A stretch of 64,000 nucleotides of DNA from Sphingomonas dokdonensis (GCF_002197685.1 NZ_NBBI01000001.1:682001-746000), one strand, 5' to 3'; shown: positions 39,623 to 48,850, counted from the stretch's first letter. The notes: a model not told the origin generated them from the sequence alone. Numbers and translations are program-made.

Positions 39623-39644
39623 GAGCATAACTTTTGTTGTGCTC
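39623..39644. other. Hairpin between the two CoA-transferase family genes
   Basis: 9-bp stem GAGCATAAC/GTTGTGCTC (one G-T pair) with a TTTT loop in the 88-bp spacer. It has no T tract after it, so it is more likely an operator or mRNA element than a terminator. Confidence 0.35.
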
Positions 39645-39695
39645 GCGTCCGCGCCGCGATACCTCTCCCTGCAAATCATACAGGAGAGAGCATCC

Positions 39696-40817
39696 GTGAG
39701 CACGCCACCCCTCGCCGGTATCCGTATCGTCGAATTCGCCGGGATCGGCCCGGGGCCGTTCGCCGGCATGATGCTGGCCGATCACGGCGCAGAGGTGATT
39801 CGCATCGATCGACCGGGCAAGACGCAGGGCAATGGCGTCGCGGAAAAGGACCCGCTGCTGCGTAGCCGCAAGTCGATCGGCATGGATCTGAAGGATCCCA
39901 AGGCGATCGAGGCGGTGCGAAAGATCGTGAAGGGCGCCGACGCCATTATCGAGGGCTTCCGCCCCGGCGTGATGGAGCGCCTTGGGCTTGGCCCCGACGT
40001 GCTGCTCGCCGACAATCCGAAGCTCGTCTATGGCCGCATGACCGGTTGGGGCCAGTATGGCCCGATGGCGCCCGAGCCCGGCCATGACATCAACTACATC
40101 GCGATATCGGGAGCGCTTCACGCTTTTGGCCGCAAGGGCGAGAAGCCGACGCCGCCGATCAATCTGGCGGGCGATTTCGGCGGGGGCGGGATGTTCCTGG
40201 CCTACGGCATGCTTGCCGCGCTGCTCCACGCCGCGCGCACCGGCGAGGGGCAGGTGGTCGACGCCGCGATGACCGATGGATCGGCGGTGCTGATGACGAT
40301 GATGTGGGGTTTCCGCGGCATGGGCCGGTGGAGCGACGAGCGCGGCACGAACCTGCTCGATACCGCTGCGCACTTCTACGACACCTACGAAACGAGCGAT
40401 GGCAAGTTCATATCGCTTGGCGCGATCGAGCCGCAGTTCTATGCCGAGTTCCGGCAGGTTATGGGACTCAGCGACGACAGATGGTCGGCGCAGATGGATC
40501 AGCGGCAATGGCCGGCGCTAAAGGATGAACTGACCGCCCTGTTTAAGACGAAGACCCGCGACGAATGGGTCGCGGCGTTCAAGGGCCACGATGTCTGCTT
40601 TGCCCCGGTGCTCGGCTTCGACGAGGCGTATGACGATTCGCACAATAAGGCGCGCGGTACCTTTGTCGAAGCGGGCGGCATCAAGCAGCCCGCGCCTGCG
40701 CCGCGCTATTCCAAGAGCGGAACGGTCGCACCCTCGCTTGGTGGCGAGAGGCAGGACGCAGCCGTGCTCCGCGAGCTCGGCTTCGATGATGCGGAGGTCG
40801 CGGTGCTCGGCTATTGA
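39696..40817 (+). CDS. Alpha-methylacyl-CoA racemase-like protein
   Basis: A 373-residue CaiB/BaiF-fold protein closer to alpha-methylacyl-CoA racemase than to transferases: GIGPGPFAGMMLADHGAEVIRID, then GHDINYIAISG and NLAGDFGGGGMF, which carry the His and Asp acid/base pair of the mycobacterial MCR. It epimerises 2-methylacyl-CoA so that (2S)-specific oxidases/dehydrogenases can act, needed for methyl-branched chains such as isoprenoid or sterol side chains. The GTG 39696 start follows AGGAGAG; a 26-residue N-terminal extension is rejected. Confidence 0.88.
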   Translation: MSTPPLAGIRIVEFAGIGPGPFAGMMLADHGAEVIRIDRPGKTQGNGVAEKDPLLRSRKSIGMDLKDPKAIEAVRKIVKGADAIIEGFRPGVMERLGLGPDVLLADNPKLVYGRMTGWGQYGPMAPEPGHDINYIAISGALHAFGRKGEKPTPPINLAGDFGGGGMFLAYGMLAALLHAARTGEGQVVDAAMTDGSAVLMTMMWGFRGMGRWSDERGTNLLDTAAHFYDTYETSDGKFISLGAIEPQFYAEFRQVMGLSDDRWSAQMDQRQWPALKDELTALFKTKTRDEWVAAFKGHDVCFAPVLGFDEAYDDSHNKARGTFVEAGGIKQPAPAPRYSKSGTVAPSLGGERQDAAVLRELGFDDAEVAVLGY

Positions 40818-40823
40818 GGCTGA

Positions 40824-41360
40824 ATGTCGCGACTAACCGTCAACAACGAGGCAATTGAATATCGCCTCGATCCAGCCACTCCCTTGCTCTGGGCGTTGCG
40901 TGATGCGTCCAATCTGACGGGGACGAAATATGGCTGCGGAACGGGTAGCTGTGGGGCGTGCACCGTCGACATCGACGGTCGCGCCGTCCGCTCCTGTCAG
41001 GTCACGATCGCGCAGGTGGAGGGCAGCTTTGTCACCACCGTCGAGGGTTTGTCACGCGATCGCGCGCATCCGGTGCAAGCGGCCTTGCTCGCCGGCAATG
41101 TCGTGCAATGCGGCTTCTGCGTTCCGGGTGTCGTTATGGCGGCTGCCGTACTGATCAAGAACGACCGCGATCCGTCCGAGGCCAAGATTCGCCAGGCGCT
41201 CTCCAATTTGTGCCGCTGCGGCATCTATCCGCGCCTCGTAGAGGCCGTTCAACGTGCCGCCCGGGCCGCCCGCGGCGACGAAACATTGCCCACTGTCGCT
41301 CGGCCGGGAATCGATCCGGCCGAGGCGGCGCGCAGCGTGCCGGCGCTTACTCCTCGCTGA
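40824..41360 (+). CDS. (2Fe-2S) subunit of a molybdopterin hydroxylase, IorA-like, orphan
   Basis: A 178-residue protein with both clusters of the xanthine oxidase family: plant-type ligands Cys38, Cys43, Cys46 and Cys58, and the helical-domain ligands Cys96, Cys99, Cys130 and Cys132. This is the small electron-transfer subunit of isoquinoline 1-oxidoreductase/aldehyde dehydrogenase-type hydroxylases. The molybdopterin subunit that normally follows is missing: the next gene is a convergent transporter whose 3' end overlaps by 14 bp. It starts 6 bp after the racemase, so it is in the same operon. The last 30 residues extend beyond the usual end. Confidence 0.87.
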   Translation: MSRLTVNNEAIEYRLDPATPLLWALRDASNLTGTKYGCGTGSCGACTVDIDGRAVRSCQVTIAQVEGSFVTTVEGLSRDRAHPVQAALLAGNVVQCGFCVPGVVMAAAVLIKNDRDPSEAKIRQALSNLCRCGIYPRLVEAVQRAARAARGDETLPTVARPGIDPAEAARSVPALTPR

Positions 41361-42621
41361 TCCGGCTGGTGATCCTCGTGTCGCGCATGCGGATATAAAC
41401 CACGAGAGATATCGCGATCATCCCACTGACATACCAATAGAAACCGCGCTCCCAGCCAGCATCCTTGAAAGACAGCGCGACATATTCCGCGGTGCCCCCG
41501 AACAGAGTATTGGCAAGCGCATAAGGAAGCGCGACGCCCAGCGCCCTGATGTTGGCGGGAAACAACTCCGCCTTCACCACCGCGTTGATCGACGTGTAAC
41601 CCGTTACGATCACGAGTGCGGCCATCACCAGCAGCCCGGCAACCACCGGATTGCGCACAGTCTCCAGCGTGGAAAAAATCGGATAGGTTCCCAGAACGCC
41701 CAGGATCCCGAAACCGACCATCAGAGGCTTACGTCCGACGCGATCGCTGAAGCCGCCAGCAAGTGGCTGCAAACACATGAAAACGAAGAGCGTTGCGGCG
41801 TTGATCTGGCTGGCGGTCTGCCGGTCGAACCCGCTGGTATTTACCAGGAACTTCTGCATGTAGATCGAATAGGCATAAAAGGCGAGCGTACCGCCGGCTG
41901 TCAGGAGCATCACCGTGGCGGTCTCGCGCGGGTGCTGCGTGACAAGCGTCCAGAAGCCAGACTTTGGCCCCGCCGCCTGCTTGAAGCTCTCGGTCTCCGC
42001 CAACCCGCGCCGAATGCGAAAGACGACAATCGCCAGCACGCCGCCGATGGCGAACGGAATGCGCCATCCCCACGCATCCAACGCCGCTTCTGTCATGGTG
42101 GATTGCAAAAGCAGAAGCACGAGCAATGCGGTCAGCTGTCCGGCAATCAGCGTGACATATTGAAAACTCGAGAAAAAACCTCGGCGGTCGCGCCCGGCCA
42201 TCTCGGACAGATAGGTCGCGCTCGCACCATATTCGCCGCCGACCGACAGCCCCTGCATCAGACGCGCGAAAACGAGCAAGCCCGGTGCCAGCACGCCGAT
42301 GCTCTGATAGCCGGGCGTGACGGCAATCAGGAACGATCCGGCGCACATCAGCGTCACCGACAAGGTGAGTCCGGCCTTGCGCCCGCGCCGATCGGCATAG
42401 ATGCCCATGATCCACGCCCCGATCGGCCGCATGATGAAGCCGACGGCAAATACGGCAGCGGCGCTCAGCAGTTGCGCCGTGCGATCTTCGGACGGAAAGA
42501 AATGCGGCGCGAAATAGAGGGTGAATGCCGAGTAGGCGTACCAATCGTACCATTCCACCAGATTGCCGGTAGAACCGCCGATGATCGATTTCAGTCGCGG
42601 GTTCATGCTGCCCTTGTTCAT
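41347..42621 (-). CDS. MFS transporter, metabolite:H+ symporter (KgtP/ProP-like)
   Basis: A 424-residue, 12-helix MFS protein of the MHS family: GGSTGNLVEWYDWYAY in the first helix, MRPIGAWIMGIYADRRGRK between helices 2 and 3 and LSVGGEYGASATYLSE in helix 5. Members carry alpha-ketoglutarate, citrate, shikimate or betaine by proton symport. The closest look is to KgtP-like dicarboxylate carriers, fitting the acid-activating enzymes around it. The start is uncertain: ATG 42621 is used, with ATG 42606 and GTG 42654 as alternatives. It is convergent with the 2Fe-2S gene and divergent from the carboxylase. Confidence 0.85.
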   Translation of the reverse strand: MNKGSMNPRLKSIIGGSTGNLVEWYDWYAYSAFTLYFAPHFFPSEDRTAQLLSAAAVFAVGFIMRPIGAWIMGIYADRRGRKAGLTLSVTLMCAGSFLIAVTPGYQSIGVLAPGLLVFARLMQGLSVGGEYGASATYLSEMAGRDRRGFFSSFQYVTLIAGQLTALLVLLLLQSTMTEAALDAWGWRIPFAIGGVLAIVVFRIRRGLAETESFKQAAGPKSGFWTLVTQHPRETATVMLLTAGGTLAFYAYSIYMQKFLVNTSGFDRQTASQINAATLFVFMCLQPLAGGFSDRVGRKPLMVGFGILGVLGTYPIFSTLETVRNPVVAGLLVMAALVIVTGYTSINAVVKAELFPANIRALGVALPYALANTLFGGTAEYVALSFKDAGWERGFYWYVSGMIAISLVVYIRMRDTRITSRISEE

Positions 42622-42720
42622 CGTCTGAGCGCAGACCACGCGCTTGTGGTCCACGGCATGGCTTAGTCTTAGCCGAGCGATGCAGAAAGGGGTTGATGCC
42701 GCGCGTCAGGCGCTCGACAA

Positions 42721-45700
42721 ATGGCGCAAAGGAGAGGCGCCATCGAAAGCCTGCTGATCGCCAACCGTGGCGAGATCGCAATTCGTATTGCCCGAACGGC
42801 CGCCGCACTGGGGCTGAGGACCGTTGCGGTCCATTCGCAGGATGAGCGCGACGCGCCGCATGCCCGGGCAGCGGATGCCTCGATCGCGCTGGAGGGAGAG
42901 GGGGCGTCAGCCTACCTTTCCACTGACGGCATCATCGCAGCAGCGCGCAGCAGCGGCTGCGATGCCGTGCATCCTGGCTACGGGTTTCTCAGCGAGAACG
43001 CAGGATTGGCAGCGGCCTGCAGGGAGGCGGGGCTGGTCTTTGTCGGCCCCGACGCGGCGTTGCTGACGTTGTTCGGGGACAAGGCCCGGGCCAAGCGGCA
43101 CGCCAGTGCGATGGGCGTTCCGGTATTGGCGGAAGGCGATGACGCGCGCGGACCGGTGATCGTGAAAGCGGTGGCGGGCGGCGGTGGCCGGGGTATACGC
43201 GTGGTTCACGACCTTTCCACGCTTGCCGCTCAGATCGAGGCCGCGGGCGCCGAGGCGCTGTCCGCCTTTGGCTCCGATGCAGTGTTGGTCGAGCGCTACA
43301 TCGTGTCGGCGCGGCATATCGAAGTGCAGTTGCTCGGCGATGCGAGTGGCCGTGTGGCGGCGCTCGGCACGCGGGATTGCACGCTGCAACGGCGCCATCA
43401 GAAACTGCTGGAGATCGCACCTGCCCAGGCGCTTGACCCGGGTTTAGCCGATCGGATCGTCGCTGCCGCCATCCGGCTGCTTGACGGTACCGGGTACGTC
43501 GGGCTGGCAACAGCTGAGTTCCTGGTCGATCGCACCTTGCCGCCTGACCATGCCGAGGCCTTCGCCTTTCTTGAGGTCAATCCGCGCCTGCAGGTGGAAC
43601 ACACAGTAACCGAGGAAGTCTTCGGCGTTGACCTCGTTGCGTTACAGCTCTCACTGGCTAGCGGAGAGACGCTGCCGGCTTCGCTGCCCGCGCCTCGCGG
43701 TGTCGCCATCCAGTTGCGGATCAACGCAGAGACAATAGCCAGCGATGGCGCGCCGCGGCCATCCGCCGGGTCGATAAGTGGCCTCTATACGCCTGGCGGT
43801 CCGGGTATTCGGATCGATAGCGCGGCGCAGCCCGGATACGTGACGAACCCCCGCTTCGATCCGTTGTTGGCGAAGTTGATCGTTCATGCGCAGGATTGGC
43901 CAGCCGTCCTTGCACGGGCGCGCCGCGCTATTTCGGAATATCGCATAGATGGCGTAGCGACGAATATCGCACTTCATGCGGCGCTGCTGGCCCGCTCGGA
44001 AGTTGCAGAGGCCGAGATCGATACGGCGTGGTTCGAACGCAACGTCGCCAGCCTTGCTCCGGCTACCGAGCAAGACACTGCCGATCAAGGCACAGGACAG
44101 GCGAATGCAGAGGTGGTGACTGCGCCACTTTCGGGCGTTGTGGTCTCGATCGACGTGGCGGTTGGCGATGCGGTTCGCGCCGGCGCGGAAGTGGGCACGA
44201 TCGAGGCGCTGAAGATGCAGCACGCGATCGTCGCGCCGAACAGCGGCATCGTTGAGGCCGTGTCGGCGCACGTGGGCCGCGTGATCGACGAAGGCAGTGT
44301 CGTCTTGCGATTGTCACCATCGACCGATGTCGGTGAGCATGACTCGGCCGAGCAGGTGATCGATCCGGACTTCATCCGTCCCGATCTCGCCGAGGTGCAG
44401 GCCCGTCACGCGCTTGGGCTCGATGAAAACAGGCCCGACGCGATGGAGCGTCGCCGCCGTACTAATCAGCGTAGCGCCCGTGAAAATCTAGACGATCTGT
44501 TCGACGCAGGAAGCTTCGTCGAATATGGCGCGCTGACGATTGCCGCGCAGCGGCGGCGACGCAGCCTTGACGATCTGATGCGCAACACGCCTGCCGACGG
44601 CATGATCGGGGGGATTGGCACAGTAAACGCGCATGATCACGGAGAGGAAGCGGCCAAGTGCCTCGGGCTCGCCTACGACTACACGGTCCTTGCCGGCACG
44701 CAGGGGCACAACAATCATCGCAAGACCGATCGGCTACTTGGCATCGCCGCCGATCTGAAGCTGCCGATCGTCTTCTATACGGAAGGTGGTGGCGGGCGGC
44801 CGGGTGATGTGGACTCAGTCGGGGCAACAGGTCTCGACGTGCCGACGTTCCGCAGCTTTGCCGCTCTGTCGGGTGTGGCCCCGCGCCTCGGGATCACGTC
44901 AGGCTATTCTTTCGCGGGCAATGCCGTTCTGTTCGGCAGTTGCGACATCACGATCGCGACGCGCGATGCGCACATCGGCGTTGGCGGCCCGGCGATGATC
45001 GAAGGGGGTGGGTTGGGGGTGTTTTCCCCCAAGGAGGTGGGGCCGGTCGACGTGCACTGGCAGAGCGGGGCGATCGACATACTGGCGGAGGATGAGGCCG
45101 ATGCAACGGACGTTGCGCGGCGGCTGCTGTCCTTTTTCCAAGGTACGATCTCGCCTGGCACGGTGCCGGATCAACGCCTGTTGCGGCACGCAGTGCCCGA
45201 AAATCGATTGCGGGTGTTCGACATGCGCGCGGTGATCGCCGGACTCTTCGATGCGGACAGCTTTGTGGAGCTTCGCGGAGGGTACGCACGGGGCATGATC
45301 ACCGGTCTGGCACGGATCGACGGCCGAGCGGTCGGGCTGATTGCCAACGATTGTCGCTACTTATCGGGTGCTGTTGATGCCGAAGGTGCGGATAAGGCGG
45401 CGCGGTTCTTCCAACTGTGCGATGCCTTCGGGATCCCGATCGTGTCCTTGTGCGACACGCCCGGGTTCATGGTCGGACCGGAGGCGGAAAAGACCGCGCC
45501 GATCCGGCGTGCGGCTCGCATGTTCGTCGTCGGTGCGGCGCTATCGGTCCCTGTTTTCACCGTTGTCATCCGCAAAGCCTACGGCTTGGGGGCACAAGCG
45601 ATGGCTGGTGGATCGCTCCATGCCGGGCCGTTCACGATCGCATGGCCAACGGCGGAGTTCGGCGGCATGGGTCTCGAGGGCGCTGTGCGGCTGGGCTATC

Positions 45701-45915
45701 GCAAGGAACTGGAAGCGATCGCCGAAGAAAGCGAGAGACAGAAGCGTTTCGAACAGCTTGTGGCGCAATCCTACGAGCGCGGCAAAGCTGTGTCGGTGGC
45801 GCAGTACCTTGAGATCGACGCTGTCATAGATCCGGCGGATACGCGCAAGTGGCTGCTCCGCGGGCTGGCATCCACTCCCTCGCGGCGCTCCGGCCGCTAT
45901 ATCGATACATGGTGA
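42721..45915 (+). CDS. Single-chain biotin-dependent acyl-CoA carboxylase (BC-BCCP-CT)
   Basis: A 1064-residue fusion. Residues 8-440 are biotin carboxylase (LLIANRGEIA, ATP-grasp GGGGRG at 153-158, EVNPRLQVEHTVTEE); about 465-535 is the biotin carrier with Lys498 in EALKMQH; about 545-1064 holds both carboxyltransferase halves (QGHNNHRKTDR, GGGGRPGD, CDTPGFMVGPEAEK). It carboxylates an acyl-CoA with bicarbonate and ATP. The closest known plan is the mycobacterial single-chain long-chain acyl-CoA carboxylase; the substrate here is not known. The start is odd: ATG 42721 has no Shine-Dalgarno, while AAGGAG at 42729-42734 points to an ATC at 42742. A GST follows after 4 bp. Confidence 0.9.
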   Translation: MAQRRGAIESLLIANRGEIAIRIARTAAALGLRTVAVHSQDERDAPHARAADASIALEGEGASAYLSTDGIIAAARSSGCDAVHPGYGFLSENAGLAAACREAGLVFVGPDAALLTLFGDKARAKRHASAMGVPVLAEGDDARGPVIVKAVAGGGGRGIRVVHDLSTLAAQIEAAGAEALSAFGSDAVLVERYIVSARHIEVQLLGDASGRVAALGTRDCTLQRRHQKLLEIAPAQALDPGLADRIVAAAIRLLDGTGYVGLATAEFLVDRTLPPDHAEAFAFLEVNPRLQVEHTVTEEVFGVDLVALQLSLASGETLPASLPAPRGVAIQLRINAETIASDGAPRPSAGSISGLYTPGGPGIRIDSAAQPGYVTNPRFDPLLAKLIVHAQDWPAVLARARRAISEYRIDGVATNIALHAALLARSEVAEAEIDTAWFERNVASLAPATEQDTADQGTGQANAEVVTAPLSGVVVSIDVAVGDAVRAGAEVGTIEALKMQHAIVAPNSGIVEAVSAHVGRVIDEGSVVLRLSPSTDVGEHDSAEQVIDPDFIRPDLAEVQARHALGLDENRPDAMERRRRTNQRSARENLDDLFDAGSFVEYGALTIAAQRRRRSLDDLMRNTPADGMIGGIGTVNAHDHGEEAAKCLGLAYDYTVLAGTQGHNNHRKTDRLLGIAADLKLPIVFYTEGGGGRPGDVDSVGATGLDVPTFRSFAALSGVAPRLGITSGYSFAGNAVLFGSCDITIATRDAHIGVGGPAMIEGGGLGVFSPKEVGPVDVHWQSGAIDILAEDEADATDVARRLLSFFQGTISPGTVPDQRLLRHAVPENRLRVFDMRAVIAGLFDADSFVELRGGYARGMITGLARIDGRAVGLIANDCRYLSGAVDAEGADKAARFFQLCDAFGIPIVSLCDTPGFMVGPEAEKTAPIRRAARMFVVGAALSVPVFTVVIRKAYGLGAQAMAGGSLHAGPFTIAWPTAEFGGMGLEGAVRLGYRKELEAIAEESERQKRFEQLVAQSYERGKAVSVAQYLEIDAVIDPADTRKWLLRGLASTPSRRSGRYIDTW

Positions 45916-45919
45916 GGCG

Positions 45920-46552
45920 ATGATCGAACTATATCATTGTGCTGACGCTCGCTCCTTTCGCGCCTTGTGGGCGCTGGAAGAACTGGGGCTTGCGTACAAG
46001 CTGCATCTGCTGCCGTTTCCGCCGCGCATCCGCCAGCCGACGTACCTTGATGCCAATCCGCTCGGCACCATTCCGTTGTTGATCGATGGGGAGACGAGAA
46101 TGACGGAATCCGCTGCAATCGTTCAATATCTTGCTGTGAAACATGGGCCGACGCCTCTGGCCGTTTCGCCAGACGAAGGCGGCTATGGCGCATGGCTGAA
46201 CTGGCTGCATTTCGGTGAGGCGACGCTCACGTTTCCCCAGACGTTGGTGCTGCGTTATCGGATGCTGGAGCCGCCGGAGCGACGCTTGCCGCAGGCGGCC
46301 GATGATTACGCCCAGTGGTTCCACTCCCGATTGCGGCATGTCGAGCGCGCGCTGAGCGATCGTGAGTGGTTGGTGGCGGACCGGTTTACCGCGGCCGATA
46401 TTTCAGTGGGTTATGCATTGCTGTTGGCGAAAAGCCTGAAGATAGATCAAGGCTTTCCGCCGCAAGTTGCCGCCTATTGGGAGCGGTTGAAAGCCCGCGA
46501 CGGGTTCGCCAAGGCCAAGGCGGCGCAGAAGTCGGCCGGATCGGCTGCCTAG
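45920..46552 (+). CDS. Glutathione S-transferase family protein
   Basis: A 210-residue GST: thioredoxin-like N-terminal domain (ELYHCADARSFRALWALEE, cis-Pro in GTIPLLID, glutathione-site MTESAAIVQYL) and a helical C-terminal domain with RFTAADISVGYAL. It lacks the SSxS motif of zeta-class maleylacetoacetate isomerase, so it is not a confident MaiA despite the nearby homogentisate gene. It starts 4 bp after the carboxylase and is likely cotranscribed. It converges with the DsbA-like gene, overlapping 4 bp. Confidence 0.87.
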   Translation: MIELYHCADARSFRALWALEELGLAYKLHLLPFPPRIRQPTYLDANPLGTIPLLIDGETRMTESAAIVQYLAVKHGPTPLAVSPDEGGYGAWLNWLHFGEATLTFPQTLVLRYRMLEPPERRLPQAADDYAQWFHSRLRHVERALSDREWLVADRFTAADISVGYALLLAKSLKIDQGFPPQVAAYWERLKARDGFAKAKAAQKSAGSAA

Positions 46553-47187
46553 CGCGCTGCCAGTTTGCGGAAAGCGCGCTCGATCCGATCGGGAGCCTGC
46601 GCGCCGTTGATGGTGAACTCACCATCGATCACCATGGTCGGGACAGAGGCGATTCCCTCCGATCGCCACTCGATTTCGTCGTCGTGAACCTCGGCTGCAA
46701 AGCGGCCTGTTTTCAGCACCGTTTTGGCCTCGGATCGATCTAGTCCGGCCGCCTCTGCAGCATCAATAAGGACGTCATGGCCAGATATGTTGAGGCCGCG
46801 TTCGAAATAGGCGTCGAAGAGCGCGTGCTTGAGCGCAACCTGTCGACCGTCCTTGGCGGCGAAGGCGAGAAGCCGGTGTGCGTCGAACGTGTCGTAGATT
46901 CGATCGGGGCGACCGGCCATGGCGAGCCCCGCCTCCTGCGCCGCCGCCCGTACACCGCCGCCGCGCGATTTCGCCTGGTCGGGCGTGATGCCGTATTTGC
47001 GGGCGATGTTATCCGACGATAGCTCGCCTTCGGGAGGGAGGCCTGGATTGAGTTGGAGCGGGTGAAAGGTGAGGTCTGCCTGCACCGTGCCGCCAAGCGC
47101 ACCCAAGGCCCTTTCGAGATTGGCGAGGCCGATGTAGCACCAGGGGCACACGATGTCGGAGACGATGTCGAGCCGCAATGTGTGCAT
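46549..47187 (-). CDS. DsbA-family (FrnE-like) oxidoreductase
   Basis: A 212-residue thioredoxin-fold protein with helical insert: DIVCPWCYIGL carries the Cys14-Pro-Trp-Cys17 pair, VPTMVIDGEFTINGAQ the cis-Pro and C-terminal strand. There is no signal peptide, so it acts in the cytoplasm like FrnE/2-hydroxychromene-2-carboxylate isomerase relatives, not as periplasmic DsbA. It sits 9 bp downstream of the Rieske gene on the same strand, so it may belong to the hmgA transcript. The substrate is unknown. Confidence 0.87.
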   Translation of the reverse strand: MHTLRLDIVSDIVCPWCYIGLANLERALGALGGTVQADLTFHPLQLNPGLPPEGELSSDNIARKYGITPDQAKSRGGGVRAAAQEAGLAMAGRPDRIYDTFDAHRLLAFAAKDGRQVALKHALFDAYFERGLNISGHDVLIDAAEAAGLDRSEAKTVLKTGRFAAEVHDDEIEWRSEGIASVPTMVIDGEFTINGAQAPDRIERAFRKLAAR

Positions 47188-47196
47188 GGTGAACTC

Positions 47197-47547
47197 CTAA
47201 GCCGTCACGATCGCGCCAGCCTCCACCCGAAGCGGCCATGGCGTCAAGGCGGTGCCCGGGCAGGGGCCGCCGACGCAGGTGCCGCTCTCGATATCGAACA
47301 GCGCGCCGTGCCAACTGCATGCGATGCGATCCGCCGCGACATAATCGTCGAGCTTTTGCGCGAGCGGCAGGCCCATGTGCGGGCAGCGATCGACATAGCC
47401 GAACACGTCGTCACCGCGCCGGACGGCGAAGCCGTGGAAGCGGCCGGCGCGCAGTTCGATGACGAAGCTGCGCGCGGCGCCGTCCGCGATCTGATCGAGC
47501 GGACCGAGCGTGACGCCGGCCGGCGTGGCGGAGAGACGCTCGGTCAG
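47197..47547 (-). CDS. Rieske [2Fe-2S] ferredoxin-like protein with CTG start overlapping hmgA
   Basis: A 116-residue Rieske protein: first pair of ligands in [10 protein letters not shown] (Cys-Pro-His), second in [10 protein letters not shown] (Cys-x-x-His), preceded by beta strands ([29 protein letters not shown]) and followed by a [13 protein letters not shown] tail. The frame is open from about 47604 but has no ATG, GTG or TTG before the GTG at 47404-47406, which would leave only seven residues before the first ligand. The CTG at 47545-47547 overlaps the hmgA TGA as CTGA, like the ATGA couplings elsewhere here, so I take it as start. It is an electron carrier, partner unknown. Confidence 0.75.
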   Translation of the reverse strand: MTERLSATPAGVTLGPLDQIADGAARSFVIELRAGRFHGFAVRRGDDVFGYVDRCPHMGLPLAQKLDDYVAADRIACSWHGALFDIESGTCVGGPCPGTALTPWPLRVEAGAIVTA

Positions 47548-48827
47548 GGCAGCGTCGCCTTGGGGAAATCGGCCCAGCAGGCGTCGTAATCGGGCTGGGC
47601 GTGCTCAAGCGCGAAGCTGGTCGGGCGATAGGGCCAGCAGCTTTCCAGCATGAAGGCCATGGTGCCGCCGATCTTGTGCGGCTTCAGATTGGCGTTCGAC
47701 GCCGCGTCCCACGTCGCCTTATCCGGCCCGTGGCCGCTCAGCAGATTGTGGAGCGAGAGGCCGCCCGGGCGGAAGCCTTCGGCCTTGGCGTCATAGGCGC
47801 CGGTGATGAGCCCCATCGCTTCGGACATGATGTTGCGGTGGAACCAGGGCGGGCGGAAAGTGTCCTCCGCCACCATCCAGCGCGGCGGGAAGATCACGAA
47901 ATCGGCGTTGGCGCGGCCGGGCACGTCCGACGGCGAGGTCAGCACGGTGAAGATCGACGGATCGGGATGGTCGAAACTGACGGTGTTGATGGTGTTGAAA
48001 TGCGTGAGATCGTAGCGCCACGGCGCGAGATTGCCGTGCCACGCGGCCACGTCGAGCGGCGAGTGATGAAGTTCGGTACGCCACAGGCTGCCGAGATATT
48101 TCTGGATCACCTCGCAACGCTCGTCGCGATCCTCGAACCAGGCGTTCGGCGTTTCGAAATCGCGCGGATTGGCAAGGCCGTTGGCGCCGATCGGGCCGAG
48201 ATCGGGCAGGCGGAACATCGCGCCGTGGTTTTCCAGCGCATAGCCGCGCGCCGAGCCATCGGGCAGCACGGCGCGGAAGCGGACGCCGCGCGGCACCAGC
48301 GCGACCTGGCCAGGCGCAATGTCGATCCGGCCGAGTTCGGTCAGGAGCGCGAGGCGCCCCTCCTGCGGCACGAACAGCAATTCGCCGTCCGCATCGACGA
48401 AGACGCGGTTCTCCATGTCGCGATCGGCGGCATAGACGTGGAGCGCGACGCCTTCGAGATCGGCGGGATCACGGTTCGCCAGCATCGTCGTCATGCCATC
48501 GACGAGGTCGACGCCACTATCTCCGGCAACCGGGTCCCAGCGCAGGCGATTGGGCGCGAGCGGTTCCTTGACTGTACCCGGCGCGAAGCGTGCGGCGCCT
48601 TCGTAGCGGGTGAAGGGCGGATGCTCGGCCGAGGGGCGGAGGCGATACAGCCAGGAGCGGCGGTTTTCGTGACGCGGCGCGGTGAAGGCGGTGCCGGAGA
48701 GCTGCTCCGCGTAGAGGCCGAAGGGCGGCTTCTGCGGCGAGTTGCGGCCGATGGGCAGGGCGCCGGGCACCGCCTCGGTCGCGACGTGGTTGCCGAAGCC
48801 GGGTGTGTAGTTGCTGTCGGTCGGCAT
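47544..48827 (-). CDS. hmgA: Homogentisate 1,2-dioxygenase
   Basis: A 427-residue cupin-type Fe(II) dioxygenase opening the ring of homogentisate to maleylacetoacetate. The iron ligands His and Glu lie in [12 protein letters not shown] and the third His in [26 protein letters not shown] at the N-terminus is diagnostic. ATG 48825-48827 follows GGAGAGG at a good distance. It is downstream of hppD on the same strand, with a 266-bp spacer holding a palindromic repeat. The next enzymes (MaiA, FahA) are not in the window. Confidence 0.96.
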   Translation of the reverse strand: MPTDSNYTPGFGNHVATEAVPGALPIGRNSPQKPPFGLYAEQLSGTAFTAPRHENRRSWLYRLRPSAEHPPFTRYEGAARFAPGTVKEPLAPNRLRWDPVAGDSGVDLVDGMTTMLANRDPADLEGVALHVYAADRDMENRVFVDADGELLFVPQEGRLALLTELGRIDIAPGQVALVPRGVRFRAVLPDGSARGYALENHGAMFRLPDLGPIGANGLANPRDFETPNAWFEDRDERCEVIQKYLGSLWRTELHHSPLDVAAWHGNLAPWRYDLTHFNTINTVSFDHPDPSIFTVLTSPSDVPGRANADFVIFPPRWMVAEDTFRPPWFHRNIMSEAMGLITGAYDAKAEGFRPGGLSLHNLLSGHGPDKATWDAASNANLKPHKIGGTMAFMLESCWPYRPTSFALEHAQPDYDACWADFPKATLP

Positions 48828-48850
48828 TCGGGCCTCTCCGTCTATCGCTT

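Noticed and set aside
45920-46552. Assigning the GST as maleylacetoacetate isomerase (MaiA)
   Set aside because: The zeta-class SSxS glutathione motif is absent and the gene sits in the carboxylase operon, not the hmgA unit.
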